A DNA stretch of 64,000 bases, from contig NZ_LT632547.1 of assembly GCF_900119695.1 (NCBI RefSeq), positions 1,456,893 to 1,520,892 of the forward strand. Direction: 5' to 3'. Each line of letters opens with the position of its first letter. Position 1 is the first letter of the stretch. The position numbers were made by a program, and so were the translations under genes. Shown one piece after another: positions 8,473 to 19,102 of this stretch. Source of the DNA: Actinomyces urinae. GTDB taxonomy: Bacteria > Actinomycetota > Actinomycetes > Actinomycetales > Actinomycetaceae. The notes beneath the pieces are model-generated. The model saw only the letters and a list, made by a program, of their open reading frames with translations. It did no database searches and had not been told where the DNA came from.

Positions 8473-10161
8473 TTATAGCGTGTACCAAACCGTCGAGTTT
8501 GGCGCGGCCTCCTCGCTAGAAACTTGGGCGGGAGTGACCTCATTGGTAGACAGCAAGATGCGTGCGCCCGCGGGTAGTGCGACGGCCTCATCAAACGCCA
8601 TAACAATGTGCACGTCAGAGCGCCCAGGAAGCCTTGACACGTAGTGCAAATCGGCCTCCTGCGCGTCCAGAAGCTCGGCCCGGCCAAGTCCTAGATCTTC
8701 ACGCAGGCGATACATTTTCTTGAAGAAGTTCAGGGATGAGGACGCCTCGGCTTTCTGCACGTCCACGGCAAGTGTTTTCCAACTTGCTGGCTGGGGGAGC
8801 CACGTGGAGCCGCTGGGAGAGAACCCAAAGCCTGGGGCGTTTGCTTCCCACGGCAGGGGCACGCGGCAGCCGTCACGGCCGGCTTCGCGACCCTGGGTGC
8901 GGTAGAAGGCGGGGTCCTCGCGCAGCTCGTCGGGCACGGCCATGTGTTCGGGTAGTGACAATTCTTCGCCCTGGTAGATGTACATGGAGCCGGGCAGTGC
9001 TGCTTGAAGGGCATGAGCGGCAAGGGCGCGGCGCCGCCCTAGTTCCGCGTCCGGTTGCTCTTCAAATGGGCGGATGCCGTTAGGTCCCTTACCAGTCGTG
9101 GATAGTCCAAAACGGGAGGCGGCACGCACCACGTCGTGGTTTGACAGCACCCAGGTGGTTGGCGCGCCCACAGTGTCCATCTCTTGCAAAGAGTGGGCTA
9201 TCACCCGACGGTAAGATTCGGCGTCCACAGGTGAAGTGAGGAAGTCGAAGTTGAACGCCTGGTTCATCTCATCCGCTCGTACGTAGAGCTTCGCGTCCTC
9301 GGGTCTGTTTAGCCACGCCTCGGCAACTAGCGCCCGGTCGCCTTCGTACTCGTCCAGCACCTGCCGCCATTCGCGGTAGATGTCGTGTACGCCCGGCTGG
9401 TTCCACTGGGGAGGTTCGGGAACATCCTCGGGTAGCATGTTGCCGCCCGAAACCATGTCCCAGTGGTACTGGTAGTTTGGTAGATCAGGATCTTTTACGA
9501 GGCCGTGTGCCACATCTACGCGAAATCCGTCCACTCCTAGGTCCAACCAGAACCGCAGGACACTGCAAAACTCTTCGCGCACCCGCGAGTTGTCCCAGTT
9601 GAGGTCCGGCTGGGAGGAATCGAAGAGGTGCAAATACCACGATTCGTCGTTCTCCCAAGCAGAGCCGGGAGCGTCCGCACGATCTTTCACGCGCGTCCAC
9701 GCCTTCCCACCAAAAACGGAAAGCCAGTCGTTGGGCACTTGAGAGCTCTCGCGGAACCAATATAGGTCACGCTCTGGCGCGTCCGGTCCGTCCGCAAGAG
9801 CCTTTTGGAACCATTCGTGTTGGTCCGAAGTGTGGTTAGGCACGAGGTCTACGATTACGCGAAGTCCAAGCTCGTGGGCCCGCGCAATTAGGACGCGAGC
9901 GTTGTCCAAGTTTCCAAATAGTGGGTCAATGGATCGGTAATCGGATACGTCGTAGCCGCCATCTTTTTGTGGGGACGCGTAGAAAGGGGAAATCCAGATA
10001 GCGTTGGCGCCTAGATTCGCAATGTGGTCAAGGCGCGAAGTGATTCCGGCGAGGTCTCCAATCGGCCCGGAGCTGGAAGCAAAGGAGCGTGGATAAATCT
10101 GGTAGATGACGGCCTCGCGCCACCATTCGCGTGAGGTGTTTGCCGGGTGAAGAATCTGCAT
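8473..10161 (-). CDS. GH13 alpha-glucosidase (oligo-1,6-glucosidase / maltase type)
   Basis: Cytoplasmic glycoside hydrolase family 13 enzyme, 562 aa, that releases glucose from imported malto-oligosaccharides. The (beta/alpha)8 barrel starts with WWREAVIYQIYPRSF. The catalytic Asp lies in GFRVDVAHGL, the acid Glu in LVAEAWL and the transition-state Asp in VLSNHDVVR. No signal peptide is seen. It starts 21 bases after the stop of the LacI-type gene, so the two are probably co-transcribed and divergent from malEFG. The ribosome site before ATG 10161 is weak, consistent with translational coupling. Trehalulose hydrolase or sucrose isomerase relatives share the fold, but the mal context favours maltodextrin use. 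Confidence 0.9.
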   Translation of the reverse strand: MQILHPANTSREWWREAVIYQIYPRSFASSSGPIGDLAGITSRLDHIANLGANAIWISPFYASPQKDGGYDVSDYRSIDPLFGNLDNARVLIARAHELGLRVIVDLVPNHTSDQHEWFQKALADGPDAPERDLYWFRESSQVPNDWLSVFGGKAWTRVKDRADAPGSAWENDESWYLHLFDSSQPDLNWDNSRVREEFCSVLRFWLDLGVDGFRVDVAHGLVKDPDLPNYQYHWDMVSGGNMLPEDVPEPPQWNQPGVHDIYREWRQVLDEYEGDRALVAEAWLNRPEDAKLYVRADEMNQAFNFDFLTSPVDAESYRRVIAHSLQEMDTVGAPTTWVLSNHDVVRAASRFGLSTTGKGPNGIRPFEEQPDAELGRRRALAAHALQAALPGSMYIYQGEELSLPEHMAVPDELREDPAFYRTQGREAGRDGCRVPLPWEANAPGFGFSPSGSTWLPQPASWKTLAVDVQKAEASSSLNFFKKMYRLREDLGLGRAELLDAQEADLHYVSRLPGRSDVHIVMAFDEAVALPAGARILLSTNEVTPAQVSSEEAAPNSTVWYTL

Positions 10162-10182
10162 GGTCCACGGGGCCCTATTCGT

Positions 10183-11205
10183 TTATGAGGATGTGGCCTG
10201 CTTGGCCGGAGCGGTGGTTTCACGTACCACCAGTTCTGGTTTGAACGTTGTGAGAGTCATTTCGTTGGGCGTTTGTTTGATACGAGAGACGAGGGTGGCT
10301 ACCGCTGCCTCGCTGATGGCGCGCACGGGTTGGCGAACGGTTGTAAGCGCGGGGGATAGGAATGGCATCATTGCGGAGTCGTCAAAGCCGATGATAGAGA
10401 CGTCCTCGGGAACGCTCATACCCTGGTCGACGATGTAGCGCATGGTTCCAAGCGCCATGATGTCCGAGGTGCAGATGATCGCGGTCGCACCTTGATCGAG
10501 GACGGCCTTGGCTGCTACCTGCCCGCCCTCTACGGTGAAGAGCGTTTCGGAATGGATAGGTGCGCAGTCGGGTAGCATTTGTTCCACGCATTCGAGGTAG
10601 CGTTCGAACTTGATCTGCGCCGGACTGAATCGTAGCGGGCCGGAAACAAACCCGATGTGTTTGTGTCCTAGGCCTACCAGGTGACGCATGGCCTGAGTAA
10701 TGGCGTCCGCGTCGTCGGTGGAGAAGTCGGGAGCATCGATCTTGGCGTTGGCTCCATTGATTGTGACGAACGGGATGTGACCTTCGATCAGGTTTTGATA
10801 GCGCTGCGTGTTTGCTGTGAGGTCGGCGTGCAGGCCGGAAACAAATACCAGGCCGGCAACGCCTTGACTCATGATGCCTTCTACGAGGGAATCCTCGGTT
10901 GAGCCGGCCGCAAACTGGGTTCCAAACAGCGGGGTGTAGCCCTGCCGGAGCATTTCGGTGGATAGGTGTTGCACGAACTGCGGGAAAATGGGGTTGGTGA
11001 GCTCTGGAACGATCAGACCGATGAGTCCGCCGGAGCGGGCTCGCAGCTTTTCTGGGCGTTCATATCCGAGGAGGTCTAGGGCGCGAAGAACGGCCTGGCG
11101 AGTATCTTCGGCAACCTCTGATTTTCCGTTGAGCACTCTTGAGACCGTTGCGGCGGATACGCCGGCTTGCTGCGCAAGGTCAGATAAGCGCAGTCGCTCA
11201 GCCAT
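10183..11205 (-). CDS. LacI family transcriptional regulator, likely maltose repressor
   Basis: LacI/GalR regulator of 340 aa. The N-terminal helix-turn-helix reads LSDLAQQAGVSAATVSRVLNG, with the hinge at about 45-60, followed by a periplasmic-binding-protein-like effector domain. The start at 11205 is set by an AAAGGAG site; a 25-codon upstream frame is rejected. It is divergent from malE and upstream of an alpha-glucosidase gene. Perfect and partial TGCAAAT-type palindromes lie in the shared intergenic region, so it probably represses both directions until maltodextrin is present (inference). Confidence 0.9.
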   Translation of the reverse strand: MAERLRLSDLAQQAGVSAATVSRVLNGKSEVAEDTRQAVLRALDLLGYERPEKLRARSGGLIGLIVPELTNPIFPQFVQHLSTEMLRQGYTPLFGTQFAAGSTEDSLVEGIMSQGVAGLVFVSGLHADLTANTQRYQNLIEGHIPFVTINGANAKIDAPDFSTDDADAITQAMRHLVGLGHKHIGFVSGPLRFSPAQIKFERYLECVEQMLPDCAPIHSETLFTVEGGQVAAKAVLDQGATAIICTSDIMALGTMRYIVDQGMSVPEDVSIIGFDDSAMMPFLSPALTTVRQPVRAISEAAVATLVSRIKQTPNEMTLTTFKPELVVRETTAPAKQATSS

Positions 11206-11251
11206 TGCCACTCCTTTGTAGGCTGCTCTTACATCATGTTTGAAAATGGTC

Positions 11252-11265
11252 TGCAAATATTTGCA
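11252..11265. promoter_or_regulatory. Perfect palindrome TGCAAATATTTGCA, likely LacI-type operator
   Basis: A 14-base uninterrupted palindrome 47 bases upstream of the LacI-type gene start, in the divergent mal intergenic region. A matching half (TTGCAAATA) overlaps the malE -35 element. LacI-family operators are typically palindromes of this size, so this is the best candidate site for the adjacent regulator. Confidence 0.6.
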
Positions 11266-11395
11266 CGTTACATAAAACACTACATGAGGTGCGGTAAAAA
11301 TGAGAATAGTTCAATCTGTTCGTCTAGAAATCCGCCTATTCGCCCCTCTTTATAACCATTTGATTGCAATTCCTTACAGGAATCTCTGAAAACCC

Positions 11396-11423
11396 TTGCA
11401 AATACCTGAAAGCTCGTTACAAT
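11396..11423 (+). promoter_or_regulatory. malE promoter: TTGCAA (-35) N16 TACAAT (-10)
   Basis: The -35 element TTGCAA at 11396-11401 and the -10 element TACAAT at 11418-11423 are 16 bases apart and lie 69 bases before malE. The -35 is part of TTGCAAATA, the same half-site as in the upstream palindrome, so a repressor bound there would block RNA polymerase directly. Confidence 0.6.
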
Positions 11424-11491
11424 CAGGAGTGTCTAGATCGCTTGTGTGACAATGACGAACACAGTTTTAGGTTGAATCTCAAGGAGAAAAA

Positions 11492-12718
11492 ATGCGAAGG
11501 GGCATTGCACTAGCAACAATTGGCGCTCTGTCTGTTCTTGGGCTTTCCGCATGTGGCGGCGGCTCAGGTACCACAGAGGTAGAGACCGATGGGTCAGCGG
11601 CAGAGTCCACCGGCCAAGGTCTAACCGTTTGGGTTGACGCCAACCGCGAAGCCGCGTTTAAGAAGGCTGCGGAAGCATACAAGAGCGCTACTGGTAACAA
11701 CGTTGAGCTGGTTGTTAAGGATAACGACCAGATGCGCACCGAGTTTTCCACGCAGGTTCCAACCGGTCAGGGCCCGGACATTGCGTTTGGTGCTAACGAC
11801 TGGATCGGCGAGTTCGTGAACAACGGCCTCGTAGCTCCCGTTGAGCTTGGCGACAAGGCGGGGGACTTCTCGGAAGGTTCCGTTGCAGCATTCACATTTG
11901 ACGGCCAGGTTTACGGCGTTCCTTATGCGGTTGAGAACCTTGCAATCATTCGCAATGCCGACCTCGTTGACGCAACGCCTGCCACATTTGACGAAATGAT
12001 TGAAAAGGGCAAGGCTGCGGGCACCGAGTACCCGTTCGTCATCCAGGTTGGTGACGAGGGCGACCCGTACACCATGTACCCGTTCGAGTCCTCCTTCACC
12101 GGCCCGGTGTTTGAGCAGAACGCTGACGGTTCCTACACTTCGAACCTCTCCATTGGTGGTGCGGAGGGTGAAGCCTTCGCTAAGTGGCTGCAGGAAAAGG
12201 GTAATGAGGGCGTCATTAGCCCCTCCATTTCTTACGACGTTGCTGTTGATGCGTTCAAGAACGGCAAGGTGCCTTATATTCTGGGTGGCCCGTGGATGCT
12301 CGCCGACTTTGAGGGCATGAACATCGCGGTTGATCCGATTCCGTCTGCAGGCCCGAACAAGGGTGTCCCGTTCCTCGGCGTACAGGGTGGCTTCATCTCG
12401 GCTAAGTCCGAAAATGCTCTGCTGGCTAACGATTTCCTCGTTAACTACGTGGGTTCGCAGGAAGTTCAGGACGAACTGTTCGCAATCGGTAACCGCCTTC
12501 CGGCTCTGACTGCTTCGGCTGACAAGGCTGCGGCTGATCCGCTAATGGCTGGCTTCCGGGCAGCATCTGAGGGTGGCTACCCAATGCCGAACATCCCAGA
12601 AATGGGTGCTGTGTGGAACTTCTGGGGCAAGACCGAAGCTCAGATCCTGAACGGCTCCGATCCGGCTGAGACCTGGAACAAGATGATTTCTGACATCCAG
12701 GCCGAGCTCGACAAGTAG
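11492..12718 (+). CDS. malE: Maltose/maltodextrin ABC transporter substrate-binding lipoprotein
   Basis: Extracellular solute-binding protein of 408 aa that presents maltodextrin to the MalFG permease. A short signal peptide ends in the lipobox LSAC, so the mature protein is a lipoprotein with Cys at about residue 21. The body matches the MalE type (LTVWVDANREAAFKKAA, GPDIAFGANDWIGEF, ILGGPWMLADF). A good AAGGAGAAAA site precedes the ATG. It is followed by a strong terminator-like hairpin and then malF and malG, so it is likely made in excess over the permease. No ATPase gene (MsmX/MalK type) lies in this locus, so a shared ATPase encoded elsewhere is expected. Confidence 0.92.
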   Translation: MRRGIALATIGALSVLGLSACGGGSGTTEVETDGSAAESTGQGLTVWVDANREAAFKKAAEAYKSATGNNVELVVKDNDQMRTEFSTQVPTGQGPDIAFGANDWIGEFVNNGLVAPVELGDKAGDFSEGSVAAFTFDGQVYGVPYAVENLAIIRNADLVDATPATFDEMIEKGKAAGTEYPFVIQVGDEGDPYTMYPFESSFTGPVFEQNADGSYTSNLSIGGAEGEAFAKWLQEKGNEGVISPSISYDVAVDAFKNGKVPYILGGPWMLADFEGMNIAVDPIPSAGPNKGVPFLGVQGGFISAKSENALLANDFLVNYVGSQEVQDELFAIGNRLPALTASADKAAADPLMAGFRAASEGGYPMPNIPEMGAVWNFWGKTEAQILNGSDPAETWNKMISDIQAELDK

Positions 12719-12725
12719 TTCACTT

Positions 12726-12762
12726 AAAAAGGTGCGGCTGATTATTCCGGCCGCACCTTTTT
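12726..12762 (+). terminator. Intercistronic terminator/attenuator between malE and malF
   Basis: Stem of GGTGCGGC with GCCGCACC, flanked by five A and five T, giving 13 pairs and a T tail. It sits 7 bases after malE and 22 bases before malF. Partial read-through would lower malFG expression relative to malE. Confidence 0.8.
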
Positions 12763-12784
12763 AATAACAGGAACCGATGCTGAT

Positions 12785-14404
12785 ATGTCGCAAATGTTGA
12801 AAGAAACCGACGCAACACGTCGGAGGAAAGAGCGCCGCGCTGAACGCCGTAAGCGTGATTCTGTGGCTACCTCTTGGGGGCCGGGCTCCATTGTGAAGCT
12901 CATCCTCATGGCGCTTGTTAACGCGCTTGGCATTTACATTGCCGCAACCGCATTGAGTGGCGGATCCATGGTGCTCGGCATCGGAATGCTGCTCTTGCTT
13001 GTTGCCGTTGATTGGATCTACTTCTCCAAGCGAGACAGTCTTATTCCCGCGAAGTACTTGGCTCCCGGTCTCGTCTTCCTAATCATCTTCCAAGCGTTCA
13101 CGATCGTTTACACCGGCTACATTGCGTTTACTAACTACGGTCACGGTCATATCCTCACGAAGGAAGCGGCAATCGAGTCGATCCTTCTGCAAAACAACAC
13201 GAAACGTGTGGAGGGATCCCCCGAATACCCGCTCGCCATTGTGGAGCAGGGTAACGAACTAGGTTTTGCGGTTTTCGATGGGAACCAAGTGAAGGTTGGT
13301 AGCGCCGAGCAGCCGCTTGAGAAGGTGGGTGCGAAGGTCTCCAACGGGCGCATTACCGAGGTTGATGGGTGGAAGGTGCTTTCCGTCGCAGAACTGGGTG
13401 CGCGCCAAAGTGAGGTAACGCAGCTTCGAGTGCCTTTATCTGAAGACGTGAATGAGGGTGCAATCGGTACCCAAAACGGTATGACGGGCTTCCAGTTCAC
13501 TTCGACCATTCAGTATGACCAGCAGACTGACACGATGGTGAACACGGATAACGGTACTGTTTACAAGGCCGATGACACGGTGGGTTCGTTCATTTCAGAG
13601 GACGGCAGCGCCCTGGGCGTTGGCTGGCGTGTTGGCGTTGGGTTTAAGAACTTCGTCGACGGGTTCTCGGGTGCACGTTACGCGCAGCCGTTCCTCAACG
13701 CGTTGGTATGGAACGTGATCTTCGCGTTCATGTCCGTGGTGACTACCTTCTTGCTGGGCATGTTCCTCGCGATTGTGATGAACGATGATCGCATGCGTGG
13801 GCGCAAGGTTTACCGAACCATCATGTTGCTTCCGTACGCTTTCCCCTCGTTTATGACCGCGTTCTTGTTTGCGGGCATGATGAACGAAAAGTACGGCTTC
13901 TTCAACCAGTTGCTTGGAGCTTCCATCCCGTGGCTCACCGATCCAACGATGGCCAAGGTTTCGGTGCTCCTGGTGAACCTGTGGATGGGCTTCCCCTACA
14001 TGTTCCTGATTGTTACGGGCGCACTCCAGTCGATTCCTCACGACCTTATTGAGGCCGCAGAGATCGACGGTGCGAGCTCGATGGAAGTGTGGCGCCACGT
14101 GACGCTCCCGCAGCTCATGATTGCCCTCACTCCGTTGCTTATTTCATCGTTCGCGTTCAACTTCAACAACTTCAACCTGATTTACATGTTGAATGGCGGC
14201 GGCCCGGCAATGTCGGATGCTTCCGTCCCGGTTGGGCATACGGACATTTTGATTTCGATGGTTTACAAGATTGCTGGCCTAACTGGCGAGGCACTTCCAA
14301 ACTACGGTCTGGCCGCAGCCATGTCGCTGGTTATCTTCCTGATCGTTGGCGCAGTGTCCATGTACTCCTTTAAGAAGTCGAATGCCATGGAAGGAGTGGC
14401 GTGA
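12785..14404 (+). CDS. malF: Maltose ABC transporter permease MalF
   Basis: Inner-membrane permease subunit, 539 aa. A basic N-terminus (RRRKERRAERRKR) precedes the first transmembrane segments. A large extracytoplasmic region between about residues 120 and 290 matches the P2 loop of MalF proteins. The C-terminal permease domain carries the EAA motif EAAEIDGASSMEVWRHVTLP, which contacts the ATPase. The ribosome site AGGA is 12-15 bases upstream of the ATG at 12785, so it is modest. The stop overlaps the malG start. Confidence 0.9.
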   Translation: MSQMLKETDATRRRKERRAERRKRDSVATSWGPGSIVKLILMALVNALGIYIAATALSGGSMVLGIGMLLLLVAVDWIYFSKRDSLIPAKYLAPGLVFLIIFQAFTIVYTGYIAFTNYGHGHILTKEAAIESILLQNNTKRVEGSPEYPLAIVEQGNELGFAVFDGNQVKVGSAEQPLEKVGAKVSNGRITEVDGWKVLSVAELGARQSEVTQLRVPLSEDVNEGAIGTQNGMTGFQFTSTIQYDQQTDTMVNTDNGTVYKADDTVGSFISEDGSALGVGWRVGVGFKNFVDGFSGARYAQPFLNALVWNVIFAFMSVVTTFLLGMFLAIVMNDDRMRGRKVYRTIMLLPYAFPSFMTAFLFAGMMNEKYGFFNQLLGASIPWLTDPTMAKVSVLLVNLWMGFPYMFLIVTGALQSIPHDLIEAAEIDGASSMEVWRHVTLPQLMIALTPLLISSFAFNFNNFNLIYMLNGGGPAMSDASVPVGHTDILISMVYKIAGLTGEALPNYGLAAAMSLVIFLIVGAVSMYSFKKSNAMEGVA

Positions 14405-15309
14405 TGAGCGTTCAAACAGTTACTGCAAGTGCGAAGCCAGCTGCAACGCAGAATCGGATGCCGTTTGGCAAGTGGTTCCGCGGTATTGGTTTCCGTCACG
14501 TCGTGGGTGTCCTCGCAGCGATCTACGCGGCTTTCCCCATTCTGTACGTGATTTCGGCGGCTTTTAACCCGAACGTTAAGACAACGCTCACGGGTGCAAA
14601 CTCGCTGTTCTCATCGGTTTCAACCGAGAACTTCACGGAGCTGTCCGACACGATGTTCTGGACCTGGTTTGGCAACACGATCATCATCGGCGTGGCCACC
14701 TCGATCGGAACCGTACTGATGGGTGCCGCGGCAGCCTACGCGTTTTCGCGCTACCGCTTCTCTGGTCGCAAGCTTTCGCTTCAAGCCTTGCTGATCATCC
14801 AGATGTTCCCGCAGCTGCTGACCTTCGTAGCTATCTTCCTGCTTCTAACCACACTGGGTGAGGTCATTCCGGCGCTCGGTATTAACTCGAAGATGGCGCT
14901 GATCTGCGTGTACTGGGGCGGTGCGCTAGGCGCGAACACGTTCCTCATGTACGGCTTCTTCAACTCGATCCCGATTGATCTAGACGAGGCCGCGAAGATT
15001 GATGGAGCCTCCCACGCCCAGGTTTACTGGACCATTGTTCTACCACTGGTCATTCCGATCCTCGCGGTTGTAGGCCTGCTGTCCTTCATCTTGGCGTTCA
15101 ATGATTTCGTGCTTGCGCGCACGATCTTGACCTCGCAAGAGAACTGGACGCTGGCGATCGGCATGAACATTTGGGTTGGTGGCAATGAGAAGAACTGGGA
15201 TTGGTTTGCATCCGGCGCGGTGATTGCGGCTATCCCAATCTTGCTTCTATTCCTGTTCTTGCAAAAGTACATTGTTGCCGGTTTGACCGGTGGCGCTGTG
15301 AAGGGCTAG
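14404..15309 (+). CDS. malG: Maltose ABC transporter permease MalG
   Basis: Second permease subunit, 301 aa, with about six transmembrane segments and the EAA motif DEAAKIDGASHAQVYWTIVLP. The ATG at 14404 overlaps the malF stop (TGATG) and has AAGGAG at 14391-14396; an in-frame GTG at 14401 is the alternative start. It ends the malEFG unit and is followed by a strong terminator. Confidence 0.92.
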   Translation: MSVQTVTASAKPAATQNRMPFGKWFRGIGFRHVVGVLAAIYAAFPILYVISAAFNPNVKTTLTGANSLFSSVSTENFTELSDTMFWTWFGNTIIIGVATSIGTVLMGAAAAYAFSRYRFSGRKLSLQALLIIQMFPQLLTFVAIFLLLTTLGEVIPALGINSKMALICVYWGGALGANTFLMYGFFNSIPIDLDEAAKIDGASHAQVYWTIVLPLVIPILAVVGLLSFILAFNDFVLARTILTSQENWTLAIGMNIWVGGNEKNWDWFASGAVIAAIPILLLFLFLQKYIVAGLTGGAVKG

Positions 15310-15319
15310 AAGTCTCCTG

Positions 15320-15359
15320 ATGGTGGGGCGCTCGCTTGGTTGAGCGCCCCGCCATTTTT
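15320..15359 (+). terminator. Terminator after malG
   Basis: Twelve-pair GC-rich stem (GGTGGGGCGCTC with GAGCGCCCCGCC, one G-U) followed by ATTTTTG, 10 bases after the malG stop. Confidence 0.88.
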
Positions 15360-15462
15360 GTGCCGAGTCGTATGTGAGGACGAGGCGGGCTAGGTGCAGG
15401 GGGATCCGTCCTCAAATGTGGGACGAAGTGTGAGCAAAGTATCGTCCCTGCCGCACTTCACG

Positions 15463-16846
<1,384 letters not shown>

Positions 16847-16873
16847 AACCAAATAGGTAAAACTGCCTTTGCT

Positions 16874-16903
16874 TTTACGCCGGTCCCTTTGGGCCGGCGT
16901 AAA
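16874..16903 (+). terminator. Hairpin terminator after purA
   Basis: Stem TTTACGCCGG with CCGGCGTAAA plus CCC/GGG across a one-base bulge and a TTT loop. The T tail is short and mixed. Confidence 0.7.
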
Positions 16904-16937
16904 TCGTCTTAGGCGCATTTGCAGACCGGCAAAAACC

Positions 16938-16970
16938 GCCATATTGCACAAATATGCGTTTGTGTATGGC
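16938..16970. promoter_or_regulatory. Interrupted inverted repeat upstream of pckG
   Basis: Left arm GCCATA-(TTG)-CACAAA and right arm TTTGTGTATGGC pair perfectly except for a 3-base bulge, around a TATGCG centre. It lies about 55 bases before a CATAAT -10-like hexamer. It could be an activator or repressor site for gluconeogenic control; no consensus was assigned. Confidence 0.4.
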
Positions 16971-17023
16971 TATTTCGGACATATTTGGCTCGTCCAGAAC
17001 GTGCAAAGTCTTGTTAAATAAGC

Positions 17024-17093
17024 CATAATTAGAGGCAGTGGCCAAGACCCCTAAAAGGGGTCTAGTCGATACCTTTGGGTGCATACGGCACCC
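17024..17093 (+). promoter_or_regulatory. pckG -10 element and two-hairpin leader
   Basis: A CATAAT hexamer at 17024-17029 is followed by AGACCCC-TAAAA-GGGGTCT (17045-17063) and GGGTGC-ATACG-GCACCC (17077-17093), both perfect stems with 5-base loops. The GGAGG ribosome site begins at 17111. The leader may stabilise the mRNA or mediate regulation. Confidence 0.45.
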
Positions 17094-17122
17094 AGGAAAT
17101 ACAACGCCCAGGAGGCTTAGGT

Positions 17123-18952
17123 ATGACCGTAACGATTGAGGATATCAAGTCGGCTGCCCCGGCTAATGTTCCCGAAGAAGTTATCAAGTGGGTTGCTGAG
17201 ATCGCTGAGCTCACCACCCCGAAGTCAGTTTATTTCTGTGACGGATCCGAGGAAGAGTGGGATCGTCTCACTTCCGAGATGGTTGAGTCCGGAATGTTCA
17301 CGAAGCTGAACGAGGAGAAGCGCCCGAACTCTTTCCTTGCTCGCTCCAAGCCGTCTGACGTGGCTCGCGTTGAGTCCCGTACCTTCATTTGCTCCGAAAA
17401 GGAAGAGGATGCAGGCCCGACCAACAATTGGGCTGATCCGAAGGAGATGAAGGAGACCCTGAAGCGCGTATTCACCGGTGCTATGAAGGGTCGCACCCTT
17501 TACGTAGTTCCGTTCTCGATGGGCCCGATCGGTGGCCCGATCTCCCAGCTGGGTATTGAGCTTACGGACTCCCCGTACGTTGTTGTCAGCATGCGCATCA
17601 TGACTCGCATGGGCAAGGCTGCTATGGACCTCATTGCTGAAGGCAAGACTTGGGTTCCGGCTGTTCACTCCGTTGGCGTTCCGTTAGAGGACGGCGAGAA
17701 GGGCGACTCCTGGCCGTGCAACGACGAGAAGTACATCACCCACTTCCCGGAGACCAACGAGATTTGGTCCTTCGGCTCGGGCTACGGCGGTAACGCACTG
17801 CTCGGCAAGAAGTGCTACGCCCTGCGTATTGCTTCGACCATGGCACGCCGTGACGGCTGGATGGCTGAGCACATGCTCATCCTGCGCCTCACCCGCGAAG
17901 AGACCGGCAAGCAGTACCACATCACCGCGGCATTCCCGTCGGCATGTGGTAAGACCAACCTCGCTATGCTTCAGCCGACCATTGACGGCTACAAGGTTGA
18001 GACCGTTGGCGACGACATCGCTTGGATGCGCCCCGGTCCGGATGGCACGCTCCGCGCCATCAACCCGGAGGCAGGCTTCTTCGGTGTTGCACCGGGCACG
18101 TCTTACAAGACGAACCCGATGGCTATGGACACCATGCGCGCGAACACCATCTTCACGAACGTTGCACTGACCGATGACGGCGACGTCTGGTGGGAGGGCA
18201 TCGACGGTGACGTTCCCGCACACCTGATTGACTGGCACGGCAATGACTGGACGCCGGAGAGCGGCGAAAAGGCTGCTCACCCGAACTCGCGTTTCGCAAC
18301 GCCTGCTTCGCAGTGCCCGATCATCTGCCCCGACTGGGAAGCTCCTGAGGGCGTTCCGGTAGACGCAGTCCTCTTCGGTGGCCGCCGCGCTTCCAACGTT
18401 CCGTTGGTTGCCGAGCAGTTCTCGCCGGAGCACGGTGTGTTCATCGGCGCAACGGTTGCTTCCGAGCAGACCGCTGCTGCTGAGGGCGCTGTTGGCTCGC
18501 TTCGTCACGATCCGTTCGCAATGCTCCCGTTCTGTGGCTACAACATGGCTGACTACTGGGGCCACTGGATCAAGATGCAGAAGGAGCTTGGCGACAAGTT
18601 CCCGAAGGTATACCAGGTCAACTGGTTCCGTAAGGACAAGGACGGCAACTTCATGTGGCCGGGCTTCGGTGACAACGCTCGCGTTCTCGACTGGATCGTT
18701 CGCCGTCGTGCGGGAGAGGTCGACGCGATTGAGGGTCTCACCGGCTACTACCCGAAGTTCGAGGACTTCAACCTCGAGGGCCTCGACATCGACGAGAACG
18801 TTTGGGCACAGCTGTTTGAGACCGATCCGGTAGCTTGGGAAGCTGAGCTTGCTGACACGGAGAAGTACTTCGAGCAGTTCGGCGACAAGGTTCCTGCACC
18901 GGTCGTTGAGGAGCTCAAGAAGTTCCACGCTCGTATTGAAGCTGCTAAGTAA
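17123..18952 (+). CDS. pckG: Phosphoenolpyruvate carboxykinase (GTP)
   Basis: Gluconeogenic enzyme that converts oxaloacetate and GTP to PEP, CO2 and GDP. It has 609 aa, the usual size of the GTP class. The signature [13 protein letters not shown] contains the P-loop and the reactive cysteine of the family; [12 protein letters not shown] and RIMTRMG also fit. ATG 17123 has GGAGG at 17111-17115; an upstream in-frame GTG at 17075 would fall inside the second leader hairpin and is rejected. It is not in an operon with purA or purD. Codon use is strongly biased, which suggests high expression and leaves a long antisense open frame as an artefact. Confidence 0.97.
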   Translation: MTVTIEDIKSAAPANVPEEVIKWVAEIAELTTPKSVYFCDGSEEEWDRLTSEMVESGMFTKLNEEKRPNSFLARSKPSDVARVESRTFICSEKEEDAGPTNNWADPKEMKETLKRVFTGAMKGRTLYVVPFSMGPIGGPISQLGIELTDSPYVVVSMRIMTRMGKAAMDLIAEGKTWVPAVHSVGVPLEDGEKGDSWPCNDEKYITHFPETNEIWSFGSGYGGNALLGKKCYALRIASTMARRDGWMAEHMLILRLTREETGKQYHITAAFPSACGKTNLAMLQPTIDGYKVETVGDDIAWMRPGPDGTLRAINPEAGFFGVAPGTSYKTNPMAMDTMRANTIFTNVALTDDGDVWWEGIDGDVPAHLIDWHGNDWTPESGEKAAHPNSRFATPASQCPIICPDWEAPEGVPVDAVLFGGRRASNVPLVAEQFSPEHGVFIGATVASEQTAAAEGAVGSLRHDPFAMLPFCGYNMADYWGHWIKMQKELGDKFPKVYQVNWFRKDKDGNFMWPGFGDNARVLDWIVRRRAGEVDAIEGLTGYYPKFEDFNLEGLDIDENVWAQLFETDPVAWEAELADTEKYFEQFGDKVPAPVVEELKKFHARIEAAK

Positions 18953-18967
18953 TCCAACTTAGTTAAA

Positions 18968-18996
18968 CGGGGGTCTGCGCTTTGCGCGGGCCCCCG
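18968..18996 (+). terminator. Terminator after pckG
   Basis: Stem CGGGGGTCTGCGC with GCGCGGGCCCCCG (two G-U pairs) and a TTT loop, then CTCGCTTTT, 15 bases after the stop. Confidence 0.8.
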
Positions 18997-19102
18997 CTCG
19001 CTTTTGCGTGCAATCGAGGCCGTCTTTTGGGCGTCTACGCATTTCAGTTTCAAAAATTGGCAGAATGGAAGAGTATTGCACCGCAACAATAAGGGTGAAA
19101 CC

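Noticed and set aside
17684-18928. 414-codon open frame on minus inside pckG
   Set aside because: It mirrors a strongly biased, clearly conserved pckG on plus; the product is Val/Leu/Arg-rich with no family features.
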